This document shows, one piece after another, positions 47,126 to 55,970 of a stretch of DNA of 64,000 bases. The position numbers and the translations under genes were made by a program. The stretch is taken from assembly GCA_049487715.1 (NCBI GenBank), contig CP150554.1, positions 558,001-622,000 of the forward strand, in the 5' to 3' direction. Within the stretch, counting starts at the first letter, position 1; every line of letters begins with the position of its first letter. The notes below the pieces were generated by a model that searched no databases, was not told where the DNA came from, and worked only from the letters and a program-made list of their open reading frames with translations. The DNA comes from Pycnococcus provasolii (lineage: Eukaryota; Chlorophyta; Pseudoscourfieldiophyceae; Pseudoscourfieldiales).

Positions 47126-47724
47126 ACGGCCAGGAGCCGCGCGATGTCCTGTGCCGCTGCGAGATTACGAGCCTCTTCGTCGGCTCCCGCCTGCTCAACT
47201 GCCTCTTCGTCGGCTCCTTCCTGCTCAACTGCAGCGACAGGACGAAGCTGCGCTTCCACAGCAGCAACAAGATTTTCAGTGAGAGCCTCTGCTGCGAGGG
47301 CCTGTGCTCGAGCAGCTGAGAGGCCGAACTCGAGTACTTCGAGGTACGACAACAAGCTCAGCAAAATGCGAAACACCGTCGAGTCGTGCTTCTTGCCCTT
47401 CTCCACCGAGTGAAGGTAGATGTACTCACTTGTAAGGTTGAGCAGGTGTGGCTCACCTTGAGCTCCCGCAACGTCTGTGGGCAGGCGGTGCGAATTCGGC
47501 CCGCGCGTAAGTGTAGCGGGGATCAGGTACAGACGCTGTTCGTCGAGATCGGCCTCCGTGGGAGGCTCGAGGAAACGACGACGCTCTGGTGGCGGCTGAA
47601 CCCTGGCCGCAGGCCTTCCCTGCTGCAGCTGCAAGTTCTGCTGCACCAGCAGGTTGTTTTGCTCGCGGAGCAACTGGATTTGCTCTGCGAGCTCGGGTTG
47701 GTCGGCGCCTCCAGGTGCCGCCAT
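47122..47724 (-). CDS. ORF1 (Gag-like, coiled coil) of the split-repeat element
   Basis: 200 aa from ATG 47724, directly after repeat A1. A Gln/Leu-rich coiled coil (LAEQIQLLREQNNLLVQQNL, residues 11-30) is followed by a middle domain (SEYIYLHSVEKGKKHDSTVFRILLSLLSYLEVLEFG) and an Ala/Glu-rich C-terminus with a duplicated EQEGADEEAV/EQAGADEEAR unit. No zinc knuckle is seen. Position and coiled coil fit a Gag-like ORF1. It overlaps the recombinase frame by 3 bp. Confidence 0.65.
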   Translation of the reverse strand: MAAPGGADQPELAEQIQLLREQNNLLVQQNLQLQQGRPAARVQPPPERRRFLEPPTEADLDEQRLYLIPATLTRGPNSHRLPTDVAGAQGEPHLLNLTSEYIYLHSVEKGKKHDSTVFRILLSLLSYLEVLEFGLSAARAQALAAEALTENLVAAVEAQLRPVAAVEQEGADEEAVEQAGADEEARNLAAAQDIARLLAV

Positions 47725-47783
47725 GAAACTGTGGACACAGTCCTACAGTGACCTCTGCGCGTAACTCCGACGCGCGAGTGCTT

Positions 47784-47912
47784 GATGTCGACGCAAGGTG
47801 CGGCGACAAAAGCACAGGATGCCACGCCCAGGCCGCGGCAGGAGAAGGGAGCCCGCCCGCCCGCCCGAAGGAAGGAAGGGAAAAAACCCAACCCTGCTAA
47901 CGCCTGATTAGG
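47784..47912 (-). repeat. Split direct repeat A1
   Basis: Identical to 45799-45927. Its outer end (GATTAGG) is directly followed by GTTAGGGTTAGGG. Confidence 0.93.
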
Positions 47913-47926
47913 GTTAGGGTTAGGGC
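47906..47926 (+). repeat. Telomere-like sequence at the element boundary
   Basis: The element's terminal TTAGG runs into GTTAGGGTTAGGG of the flank, so the insertion point lies in TTAGGG-type sequence. Confidence 0.85.
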
Positions 47927-47991
47927 TCCCCTGCGGTCCCTGCCCCGTCCCTTCTGGCTCTCGAGTTCTCGCGCCAACCATCGCCATCACC

Positions 47992-49398
47992 ATGGGCCTC
48001 GCGTCAGGCTCGGGGTGGATGTCCGCCGCGACGTACGCGTCGCTGGCGCTCGTCCTCCACCGGCTCGTCGCGCCGCGCTTCCTCAGGCGAGGGTGGGTCG
48101 TATCGAGCGCTGTACACGCAACTTACCTCGCATCCGCACTCGGACTGCGCGACATGGACGGCGACGAAGGCGGACTCACCGCGTCCGAACGCGCGTCTGT
48201 GCTCGCGTCGTGCGCAGCAACGAGCGGACTCGCCGCCGCGGCAATGGCGTGTTGGCATAAGGCACTCGGCGTGATTGTATTCCCCGCGCAGGTATGGGCG
48301 TGCGTGGGAAGGCTGGACAGAGGGGGTGTGCTGTGGCGAGCGCTGCCGCAGGCGATTAGATCCGTCGCGATTGTTAGCCCGGACGCGCTCAGGCCGCACG
48401 CGAGGAAACGGCTGGTTCAGTTCAACAGCGTGCTCGGCGTGAGGAGCCGAGAGGTGCGCATACGTGTGCCCGGCGACGACGCGTCGTGCCTGCACGGCGC
48501 GGTCCTGCTGCCCCCCGGCGAACTGTCACCAAGCGCGCCAGTCGCTGTCATGCTGCAGGGCAACGCAGGCTGCTGGGAGCACGAGCTCGCGTTTGGCGCC
48601 AACTCGCTCGTGCCATTCCTTCGATGCGGCTGCGCGGTGCTGCTGTACAATCCTCGAGCGGTGGGTGGTCCGGACGACACGCCGGGCAGTCATCGGCCGT
48701 TCGCGACGCGCGACAATCTCGTGGCGGACTGCCTCGTCGCCGCGAACGCGGCGGCGACGTCGCTGCCGTGCTCGCTAGCGACAGAAGCTAGCGCCGAGAG
48801 TGCCCCCGCATGGCTTGGGTTCGATGGTGTTGGCGGTGAAACGCCCCCGTCTCGCTCGGTGATTCTCTGCGGGCACAGCCTGGGCGGTGCGGTTGCGAGT
48901 GCCGCGGCTGCGGCATGCGCGCGCGCTGGTGACGACGGTGCACCATGGCTCACGCGCGCCACCGTGCCCGCGGTAACGGCAGTCTGCGTCTCGCGCTCGT
49001 TCGACCAGCTGACGGGCATTGCGGGCAACTGGATAAACGCGATGGCTGGCTTACCCGACAGCGTCTCTCGTCCTCTCGCGCTCGCGCTCGTCGGCGCGCT
49101 CGGTGGCTGGGACTTGTCTCCTCGTCGCGACCTAGCTCGCGCTTCATCGAGGCTCACACACGCTTGGGTGGAGTATCACCCAAGGGACAACGTGTGCTCG
49201 AAACCTTACCAGCTTGACGACGTTCCTCACGCGTCGTTTACTGGCAACTTCATCGAGCTAACGATTGGCGCGAAGGGCGACTCGGACCCGCACAACCGCG
49301 AGTTGACCGCGGAGGAGCTCGAGTTGAGGCTCGCGCAGGTGGTTCGGTGGCGTGAGAAGTCTCTCATATCTTCCGGCGCCGACGTTGGAACGAACTAA
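47992..49398 (+). CDS. Alpha/beta hydrolase with N-terminal membrane segments
   Basis: 468 aa, ATG 47992 in good context. The N-terminal 110 residues contain weakly hydrophobic helices (SAATYASLALVLHRLVA, CAATSGLAAAAMACWHK). The hydrolase core holds VAVMLQGNAGCWEHEL (oxyanion strand), AVLLYNPRAVGG and the nucleophile elbow ILCGHSLGGAVAS (about residues 294-306). A late Asp/His pair is plausible in YHPRDNVCSKP and DVPHASF. It is probably a serine lipase, esterase or thioesterase; the substrate is unknown. It starts 80 bp beyond the end of the recombinase element, so element-derived or telomere-like sequence is now part of its promoter. Confidence 0.72.
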   Translation: MGLASGSGWMSAATYASLALVLHRLVAPRFLRRGWVVSSAVHATYLASALGLRDMDGDEGGLTASERASVLASCAATSGLAAAAMACWHKALGVIVFPAQVWACVGRLDRGGVLWRALPQAIRSVAIVSPDALRPHARKRLVQFNSVLGVRSREVRIRVPGDDASCLHGAVLLPPGELSPSAPVAVMLQGNAGCWEHELAFGANSLVPFLRCGCAVLLYNPRAVGGPDDTPGSHRPFATRDNLVADCLVAANAAATSLPCSLATEASAESAPAWLGFDGVGGETPPSRSVILCGHSLGGAVASAAAAACARAGDDGAPWLTRATVPAVTAVCVSRSFDQLTGIAGNWINAMAGLPDSVSRPLALALVGALGGWDLSPRRDLARASSRLTHAWVEYHPRDNVCSKPYQLDDVPHASFTGNFIELTIGAKGDSDPHNRELTAEELELRLAQVVRWREKSLISSGADVGTN

Positions 49399-50485
49399 CT
49401 AACATTTGACATCATCGGCTTCTTCCTCAAAACCCTGTGTTTTGTTTTTTTAATAAAGGGTGGGAAGAAGATGTGTGTAGTAAATTTGTGAGACTTTTGA
49501 TTTTTTTTCATCATCAAGCAGAGAAAGCCCATCGTATCCCGTCCCTCTCTCCCCCACGGCAACAGTGTCTGTGTTCAGTTGGATCAATTGGAATAAGATA
49601 AAAAATACGTATGCTCAGCGAGCTTGTTTGAAGAGCCCTCACCATGTTTGAGGCAATGTATTTCTTTGGTTCATCAGCACACATTCACTCACATATACTA
49701 CATGTAGGCCGTAGGGTACATACACACACACACACACACTCCCACACACCGTCGTCCCCTACCCTTAAGTCTCCTGTACAGGTACCTCCCCTTTTAAAAA
49801 GCACCCATCAAGATGTACCGTAATCACCAATCACCGCGATCCTCCTCCTCCTCCTCCTATGATACCTTATTACTACGTACCTTAAAAAAACAACAAAAAC
49901 CTTCTTTGAACTTAGAAATCTCTAGAAATCTACATACATACAGAGTACACTGTACAGTACAGTAAGAGACGATACTACCTACGTATTGTTAAATACAATA
50001 ATAATAATAATAGGAGAGAACTATGAACCAAAGAAATAAACGTTGTGTGTTGCCAACCCATCATCTTGGCTTATTATTTTAATAGCTTTTGGGAATGGAA
50101 TAAGGGACGGACGTGTGCACGCACGAAGAGGGAACGAGGGCGGCGGCGGAGTGGGTGGGCCCCAAGCAATCCCCCGAACAGGTAAGGACGACAGAAACCC
50201 TAACTCAACTCCCCCCGGGAAACCCTAACCCTAACTCAACCCCTGGTAAACCCTAACTCAACCTCCTGGTAACCCCCTGGTAAGGGGTATGAAAAACATA
50301 TCTCGCTTCCCGGTTCAAGGGTGGTCCCCCCTGGACCCGGACCTCCTCACGCAGTTCGGTCGGGCTGTCGGGGGATTTCTCGTCCCAGACAATACTGTAT
50401 TCGTTTTGACGTTTTTCCCCAGTAACGCCTCCTCTTCATTCTTCATTCTTAGACTTTTTTTCCCAGGCCAGCCGGAATAGGATCC
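49399..50485. other. Intergenic region
   Basis: Microsatellites only: (CA)n at 49724-49747, (CTC)n near 49842-49858, (AAT)n at 49997-50011, GTAC-rich sequence near 49945-49965. From 50195 to 50262 an AAACCCTAACTCAAC-type motif is repeated three times, a variant of the CCCTAA sequences. No gene is seen. Confidence 0.55.
50195..50262 (-). repeat. Degenerate telomere-like repeat with TCAAC spacer
   Basis: Three copies of AAACCCTAAC(CCTAAC)TCAAC separated by 10-bp G/C-rich spacers. Confidence 0.65.
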
Positions 50486-51094
50486 ATGTCGGACTCCGAT
50501 AAGCAGTCCGCCGTCTCCGCGCTCGCGGCGTGCGGCGAGGACATCGCGCAGCTGGAGGCGGCTGTCAGCAAATACGAGTGGCTCGAAGACCACCCGGGAC
50601 CGCACCGCCAGAAGTGGCGACTCGCACGAGGAAAGGTGCAACGCGCGAAAACGCCGTCGAAGATCGTACGCGTCGGTGCCGGGAACGCGGAAGCAGAGGA
50701 AGCGGTCGAAGAGAAGTCCGACGGATTCCAGTTCGAGCACGGAGCGTCTGGAAAGACGTACAGCGTCGACGCGGACTTCGCCAAGTTTACCGACGAAAAC
50801 AACAAAAAGGAGTACTTCTACAACCTCAAGTGGCGCATGAAGCAGATGCCGGGAGGTGCGTCCATGAAGAGGGAGGAGTTCTACTACCTCTACGGACTCG
50901 AGCAGCAGGCGAAGAACGGAGATAACAACACCGAACGCCCGATGTGGGCAGAACGCGGTGGACTCGACTTCGAGGGCCGTGAGCGCTGGGCGCAGTGGGA
51001 GCGCATGAAGGGCATGGACGCGGCGACGGCGAAGAAGCACTTCGTCGAGGTGTACCACGAATTCGACCGCAAGAAGGCTCTGTACGCCTTCTAA
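50486..51094 (+). CDS. Acyl-CoA-binding domain protein
   Basis: 202 aa, ATG 50486. The C-terminal 75 residues match the acyl-CoA-binding protein fold: EEFYYLYGLEQQAKNGD (family Y-x-L-Y-x-x-x-K/Q-Q-A-x-x-G-D), then RPMW and RWAQWERMKGMDAATAKKHF (W-x-A-W-x-x-x-K-G-M). It binds long-chain acyl-CoA in the cytosol for lipid metabolism. The N-terminal 125 residues are a charged helix plus a small region (GFQFEHGASGKTYSV) not found in minimal 90-residue ACBPs. No targeting peptide is seen. Confidence 0.82.
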   Translation: MSDSDKQSAVSALAACGEDIAQLEAAVSKYEWLEDHPGPHRQKWRLARGKVQRAKTPSKIVRVGAGNAEAEEAVEEKSDGFQFEHGASGKTYSVDADFAKFTDENNKKEYFYNLKWRMKQMPGGASMKREEFYYLYGLEQQAKNGDNNTERPMWAERGGLDFEGRERWAQWERMKGMDAATAKKHFVEVYHEFDRKKALYAF

Positions 51095-51378
51095 AGGGAG
51101 AAAAACAAACCATCGACAGACACACGCACAAAGAGAGACAGGATGAAGGAGAAGAGAGAGAGAGCGCGCGCGCGCCGTGGGAAGAATCAAAGCGCCAGGC
51201 TCGGCTCGGTGTGTTTCGAAGTTCTACCAGTCGACCTAGCACTTCCTTCTCTTCGCTTGCTATCGATCTTTTTTTGTTCCTCTCCCTTCTCTCCGCCAGT
51301 TGCAACTTCTTATCCGTGTAAATCTGGAGACACAGACTCCTTTTCAATTACATACAATCCTTCTCCGAAACTATGATG

Positions 51379-52347
51379 TTACAGCCGCGACGACGGCGTC
51401 GTTGTCATCGTCGACGCACGCACAGCAACCTGCGCGGCGAAATGCGCGTTGTTCTTGATGAGCGCCACATTCGCACGAAGGCTGTTTCCCTTAGAGCGCG
51501 TGTTCACCTCAGCGAGGATGAACGGCGTGACGGCGTTCCCTTCGATGCCTCTTCTATTTGCCTCACGCAGCGCCTCCTCTGTTGCCGCCTCCACCTCCGC
51601 GGCGTCCGCCTCAGCTTGCGCAGGAATGGGAATCCCAATTACGGCGCCAGGATGAGCAGCGTGCGGCGCCGCACGGCTCACAAGCCGCATGGCGGCCACT
51701 AGCCTTGCGACGTCGTCCGCGGAGGCTAGGGAGGTTGGTGCCCTCACGCCGGAGTCTCGCGTGAAAAATGCGGGAAAATTGCTCTGCCCGACGCTTGCAA
51801 CGGCAACCCCGTTCGTCTCCAGCACCTCGAGCGTCCGCGGAATGTCGAGTATGGACTTGGCACCCGCGCAGCAGACGCACACGGGCGTGTGCGCAAGTTC
51901 GACGAGATCATTGGACACGTCCATGGTGGTTTCTGCTCCTCTGTGCACGCCTCCTATTCCGCCCGTCGCGAAGACGTCGATGCCCGCAAGGCTTGCGATG
52001 AACGCCGTGGCTGCGACGGTCGTCGCCCCGTTCTTCGCCTGCGCGATGCACTGGTAGATGTCCCTGCGGGAGACTTTGTCCACCTTATGCTGCGTGGATA
52101 GGATTGCGAGGGATGTGATTTCGTCCTTCGACAAGCCGACGACAAGCGAACCGTTGAGTATGGCGATGGTTGCCGGCGTTGCGCCAGCCGCTCTGACGAC
52201 ATGTTCGACTTCCAGTTGGGTTTTGGCTCCGTCTGGGTGCGGCATGCCGTGCGTGAATATGGTTGACTCGAGTGCGACGATGGGCTTATTGCGTTTAATG
52301 GCATCTTTGACGTGTTCTGAGACGACAACGCACGACGATAAGGACAT
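51379..52347 (-). CDS. psuG: Pseudouridine-5'-phosphate glycosidase
   Basis: Cleaves pseudouridine 5'-phosphate into uracil and ribose 5-phosphate. The full family pattern is present: ALESTIFTHGMPHPDGAKTQ (residues 25-44), AILNGSLVVGLS, VSRRDI, GATTVAATAFIA, VFATGGIGGVHRGAE and NEVNTRSKGNSLRANVALIKNNA-like C-terminal elements. 322 aa from ATG 52347, the usual length (about 310). There is no clear targeting peptide. In many eukaryotes PsuG is fused to or partnered with the PsuK kinase; no kinase is present here. Confidence 0.93.
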   Translation of the reverse strand: MSLSSCVVVSEHVKDAIKRNKPIVALESTIFTHGMPHPDGAKTQLEVEHVVRAAGATPATIAILNGSLVVGLSKDEITSLAILSTQHKVDKVSRRDIYQCIAQAKNGATTVAATAFIASLAGIDVFATGGIGGVHRGAETTMDVSNDLVELAHTPVCVCCAGAKSILDIPRTLEVLETNGVAVASVGQSNFPAFFTRDSGVRAPTSLASADDVARLVAAMRLVSRAAPHAAHPGAVIGIPIPAQAEADAAEVEAATEEALREANRRGIEGNAVTPFILAEVNTRSKGNSLRANVALIKNNAHFAAQVAVRASTMTTTPSSRL

Positions 52348-53163
52348 TTTTGATATGTAGAGTGCGCTGTGTCTGTATCTATCCGCAGATCCAGGCGATG
52401 ACAAGTCTATCACGCGCAGGCAATTCTGTCAAGGCAGATAAAGGCGACAGGCGACCTGAGGACAGAAAAACAACTTGACGCGAGGGAACCGTAACCCTAA
52501 CCCTAACCCTAAACCCTAAACCCTAATAGTAGTACATAGTACTACTATGTACCTATACTCAAGTTGACCTGGCACCTGGTCCTGTAGAAGTAGGAATTAC
52601 CTGGTCCACCACTGCCCATCGTAGTATCGACCAAGGTCATCGAGCATCGTCCGTAGTTCTTAGTACTATGTAAGGTCCGTTCAACGCAGGTGTTCAACTC
52701 CAGGTCGGTCCACCTGGTCGGTCCACTGGGTCCACGACTCCACGACTCCAGTGTCCAGGTACCATAGACTAGGTAAGAACTACTACCAGGGAGGGCCCCT
52801 GTTATCGTCCTCTCTCCACCGTAGTAGTACTACACGGTAAAAGTACTATTATTCTTCTCTCGGCTGGCGCCTGCGTTGCCCCTGACCTGAGGTGACTCTT
52901 GCGAGGTGTTGCAACTTGCAAGAAGCGTTGGAAGTTGGAACGTGCTCGAGAGTGAGAGAGGAGAGCTCGAGCAACTCCGTCCGCCCGCCATCCTGGTCGA
53001 CCCGGACTGCTGGGACGGACCCGCGCACTGGGGGGGGGGAGACCCACCGTTAGTTCAGGGTAGTTCAGGTACGCCTCCTTCCCTTCTCTTCGCTTCTCTT
53101 CGTTTTGGTTTGGTTTGGTTTCATTCTTCGTCTTGGTAACTTAAGGTGTCTTTGTTTGGCCTT
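52348..53163. other. Intergenic region
   Basis: The 5' flank of both neighbours (divergent). It contains a CCCTAA array (52493-52527), a near-palindromic TAGTAGTACATAGTACTACTA (52527-52547) and repeated CAGGTCGGTCCACCTGG-type sequence near 52700-52730. No gene is seen. Confidence 0.5.
52493..52527 (-). repeat. Telomere-like CCCTAA/CCCTAAA array
   Basis: Three CCCTAA followed by two CCCTAAA-type units. Confidence 0.85.
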
Positions 53164-53976
53164 ATGACGGAAGACGCCTTAAACACCGCTCCACCTGGTG
53201 GTGGTGCAGATATGGCCACGCACTCTCTTCCTCAAGAAGTGAACGGTGACACCTCAAATGGGATTGACACATCCGCGCTCGCATCAGGGGGACCCATGCG
53301 CTCGCTCCTCGACGTCATGCTCGAACGACAAAACGAGCTCGCGTCTAAGCGAAAAACAAAGGAGGCCATGGTGAACCGTATCACGCTCGTTGGCACTGTG
53401 GCAAGCTCAGCCAAGGCGCACTCAGCAGAAGACGCAAAAGCCTTCTTCCTAGACTGCGTGCAAGACGTGTCGCACACAGGTTGCCTCGTCGTCTACCCTG
53501 GCGCAGTGCTGCTCGTGCTCGAGCTCGAAGCGGGCGTGCAGTTGGACTGCTTGCGGAAAATCGCAAACGCCGTCAGGGCGTCCGAAACGTTCGAAACTGT
53601 GCGAATTGTCAGCAGCACGGAGGATGTTCCGTTCAACGCGTTCAGCTCCCTCGTCACGGCGTTCGTCGCGCAGGAAAACGCAAAACCCGAGCCTATCGAC
53701 GAGGAGGTTATGGTCAAGAGCCTGAGCAACATCAACTTAAAGATGCTTGAGCTCGGCGCGCACTTGAGCACACTTTCCGGCGACGAGCTCGCCAAGGCTG
53801 TGGACAGCCTCAACACCGCGTTCCCCGACTTGCCAACCGCGGACGCCGTCGTGAGCGCCGCGGTGACGACAGCTCCACCAACGCTCAACGAGTTTCTCGA
53901 AATCTACGACACGCCGACGGACATCGAGCTCGAGAGCGAGCAGGTGTGGCCGGCTCCACCTATGCTCGCATTGTAA
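53164..53976 (+). CDS. TEX47/BLUF-like domain protein
   Basis: 270 aa from ATG 53164 (an in-frame GTG lies 18 bp upstream). Residues about 60-175 read NRITLVGTVAS, then TGCLVVYPGAVLLVLELEAG, then VRIVSSTEDVPFNAFSSLV. That is the beta-alpha-beta ferredoxin-like pattern with t-G-x-L-x-x-Y-P-x-x-x-x-x-x-L-E found in TEX47 (C7orf62) and, more distantly, BLUF photoreceptors. The flavin-binding Tyr/Gln of true BLUF domains is not evident, so a light-sensing role is not claimed. TEX47 relatives occur in ciliated organisms, which would suit a flagellate stage. The C-terminus is acidic. Confidence 0.5.
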   Translation: MTEDALNTAPPGGGADMATHSLPQEVNGDTSNGIDTSALASGGPMRSLLDVMLERQNELASKRKTKEAMVNRITLVGTVASSAKAHSAEDAKAFFLDCVQDVSHTGCLVVYPGAVLLVLELEAGVQLDCLRKIANAVRASETFETVRIVSSTEDVPFNAFSSLVTAFVAQENAKPEPIDEEVMVKSLSNINLKMLELGAHLSTLSGDELAKAVDSLNTAFPDLPTADAVVSAAVTTAPPTLNEFLEIYDTPTDIELESEQVWPAPPMLAL

Positions 53977-54083
53977 CTGGGAAAATCCAATTCTTACATC
54001 CTATCGTAGATTATTTAATACAAAGCCACTGTATTTGAAGACAAGTACTGTAGCAGAAGCAAGTTAGCTTTGGCGGCGGCATT

Positions 54084-55004
54084 TCACTTACGTGCCCACT
54101 TTTCGACACCCTTGATGGGCGCGAAGCTGCGGCGGTGCTCGTCGATGGGACCGTGCTCGTGTATGGCTCGCATGTGCTGCGCGGTGCCATAGCCCTTGTG
54201 CGTGCCCAGGTTGTAAACGGGATGCTTGTCGTGAAGCACCCTCATGTAGCGGTCGCGCTCAACTTTAGCGACTATGCTTGCCGCGGCGATACACCACACC
54301 TTGCCGTCGCCGCCAACGACGCTCTCGACGACAGCCTTCGGCCCGACAACTTCCGGCATGTCTGACGGAATTTTGTTGCCGTCGATGAAGACGTGGTCCA
54401 CTTTGCCTTGCACTTCAGCGCGTGCCTTGCTCAACTCCTTGACTGCGTCGCGCATGCCTCTTAGCGTCGCCTGCAAGATGTTGATTTCGTCGATGGTTTT
54501 TGCGTCGACGAACGACCGTGCTACGTACAGTCCCGGCGCTGAAACGATGCGTTCGTAAAGCTCCTCCCGGTTCTGCTCATTCAGCTTTTTGCTGTCGTCA
54601 ATTCGCACAGCGTCGTCGCCAAGATACGCGAGGGCCGCCGGCAGCTGCTTGGCATCCACCGCGACGGCGGCGGCGACCACCGGCCCACACAGGGGCCCTC
54701 GTCCCGCCTCGTCAACGCCCACGACGACGCGATCACCCTTCGCAAAGGCCCTCCGTTCGTACGCGCATAGTCCACTCGGCGAAGGAGTTGCGGCGCCAGC
54801 ATGTGTGGTCAGCTTTTGCTTTCGCGCAGGCGGCGACGCGGCAGCCTTATTCCGCCTCGCGTGTGGTGCCGCCGTCGATGCGGGAGACGTCGCTTTCGAA
54901 CCCGCTCGACGACCAGCGGGTGACTTCGAAACGCCGCCGACTTCCGAGCCAGATAGCGACGCGCGTGCGAGTCGCGCGGAGGTTCGTCGCAAGTTCACCA
55001 TCAT
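54084..55004 (-). CDS. rnhB: RNase HII, probably organelle-targeted
   Basis: Removes ribonucleotides from RNA/DNA hybrids. The core shows VVVGVDEAGRGPLCGPVVAA (catalytic Asp-Glu), DDSKKLNEQNREELYERI, VFIDGNKIP (third Asp) and AAASIVAKVERDRYM (fourth Asp), followed by YNLGTHKGYGTAQH. This is the bacterial-type RNase HII pattern rather than the eukaryotic RNASEH2A form. From ATG 55004 the first about 80 residues are Arg/Ala/Ser-rich (NLRRTSARLARASLSG), a mitochondrial or plastid presequence plus linker. It converges on the TEX47-like gene, about 110 bp apart. Confidence 0.92.
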   Translation of the reverse strand: MMVNLRRTSARLARASLSGSEVGGVSKSPAGRRAGSKATSPASTAAPHARRNKAAASPPARKQKLTTHAGAATPSPSGLCAYERRAFAKGDRVVVGVDEAGRGPLCGPVVAAAVAVDAKQLPAALAYLGDDAVRIDDSKKLNEQNREELYERIVSAPGLYVARSFVDAKTIDEINILQATLRGMRDAVKELSKARAEVQGKVDHVFIDGNKIPSDMPEVVGPKAVVESVVGGDGKVWCIAAASIVAKVERDRYMRVLHDKHPVYNLGTHKGYGTAQHMRAIHEHGPIDEHRRSFAPIKGVEKWARK

Positions 55005-55587
55005 ATACCAGTTATCGAAAGATAGGAGGGCAACGAAGTGAAGTGACCTAAACCACCACAGGCGCCGATGACGAATAATTCTAATTCTGGCGGGAAGAAT
55101 CAATCCTCTGGGGGCATCCGAAATGCCGGGGAACGGGATCCGAGGTTGAGAAAATAATTAATGGGAAAGAATAATGTATGTCACCACAGAGTTTGCCAAG
55201 CCAATAGTCTAGTGGTATGACTCTGTGTATCCCACATCCGACCTGATCAACCTCAGCCTCATGACTTCTTGTCTGTTGTTCGAGTGAATAAAATGTTCCA
55301 CCTTGTCTTCTTCTTCTGAGTTACAACACCCGTGAATTCACAGCTGATATCACGTTGTTCCGTTCCATAAAAAAAAAGACATCCATTCAAATTCAATCGT
55401 CATTGTCCACTGTGTCGTCAACCCACCCTCTCCACTCAATCACAATCACCTTCGTTAACCGACACTTCTGCCACTTCTCTGCAGACACACACCCTGTTCC
55501 TGTTACGTAACCCACCAGCCAAGCTAAACGTCTTCTCAAGCTCTCTAACCGTGACTTACCGCCGCGACGTTAGCTCTGTCGCCAAGC
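55005..55587. other. Intergenic region
   Basis: AT-rich in the first half. One tRNA box-A-like stretch (55206-55226) is discussed under rejected items. Nothing else was seen. Confidence 0.45.
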
Positions 55588-55934
55588 TCACGCGTAGCGG
55601 TCGTACGCAACCTTGATGGTGCGTCCCTCAAACTCCGTCTCGTTGAACTTCGAAATCGCCGACGATGCCGCAGACGTTTCGGTGAAGCGAATCGTTCCAT
55701 ACCCCTTCGACTTGCCAGTGCGGTTGTCTTGTTGGATGTCAGCACGGTCAACGGAGCCGCACGACGCGAAGTGGTCCTTGAGCTGCTGCCACGTAACGGA
55801 CCACGGCAGGTTGTGCACAACCACCTGCAGGCCCGAGCACTGCTCTTCACCAGGCACGGCAGGCGGCTGCTCCGGGCGAGGCTTGCGCTCGCGCGGTGCG
55901 GCGTTCCCGTCGCTTCCACCACCGCCACCTGCTT

Positions 55935-55970
<36 letters not shown>

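Larger units (their letters stand above)
45699..47912 (-). mobile_element. Tyrosine-recombinase element with split direct repeats, no reverse transcriptase
   Basis: Read on the minus strand the order is A1 (47912-47784, 129 bp), ORF1, recombinase ORF, B1 (45945-45923, 23 bp) overlapping A2 (45927-45799, 129 bp), B2 (45721-45699). A1/A2 and B1/B2 are identical by eye. A1-genes-B1-A2-B2 is the organisation of PAT/Ngaro-type retrotransposons. Only 2.2 kb long, it has a coiled-coil ORF and the recombinase but no RT/RNase H, so it is either an internally deleted copy mobilised in trans or a distinct element type. It sits in TTAGGG-like sequence. Confidence 0.85.

Noticed and set aside
53164-53976. 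True BLUF photoreceptor assignment
   Set aside because: The conserved flavin-binding Tyr and Gln are not evident.
55204-55275. tRNA-like start (TAGTCTAGTGGTATGA, a good box A)
   Set aside because: No matching acceptor stem, no box B (GGTTCGA-type) and no anticodon stem in the next 90 bp.
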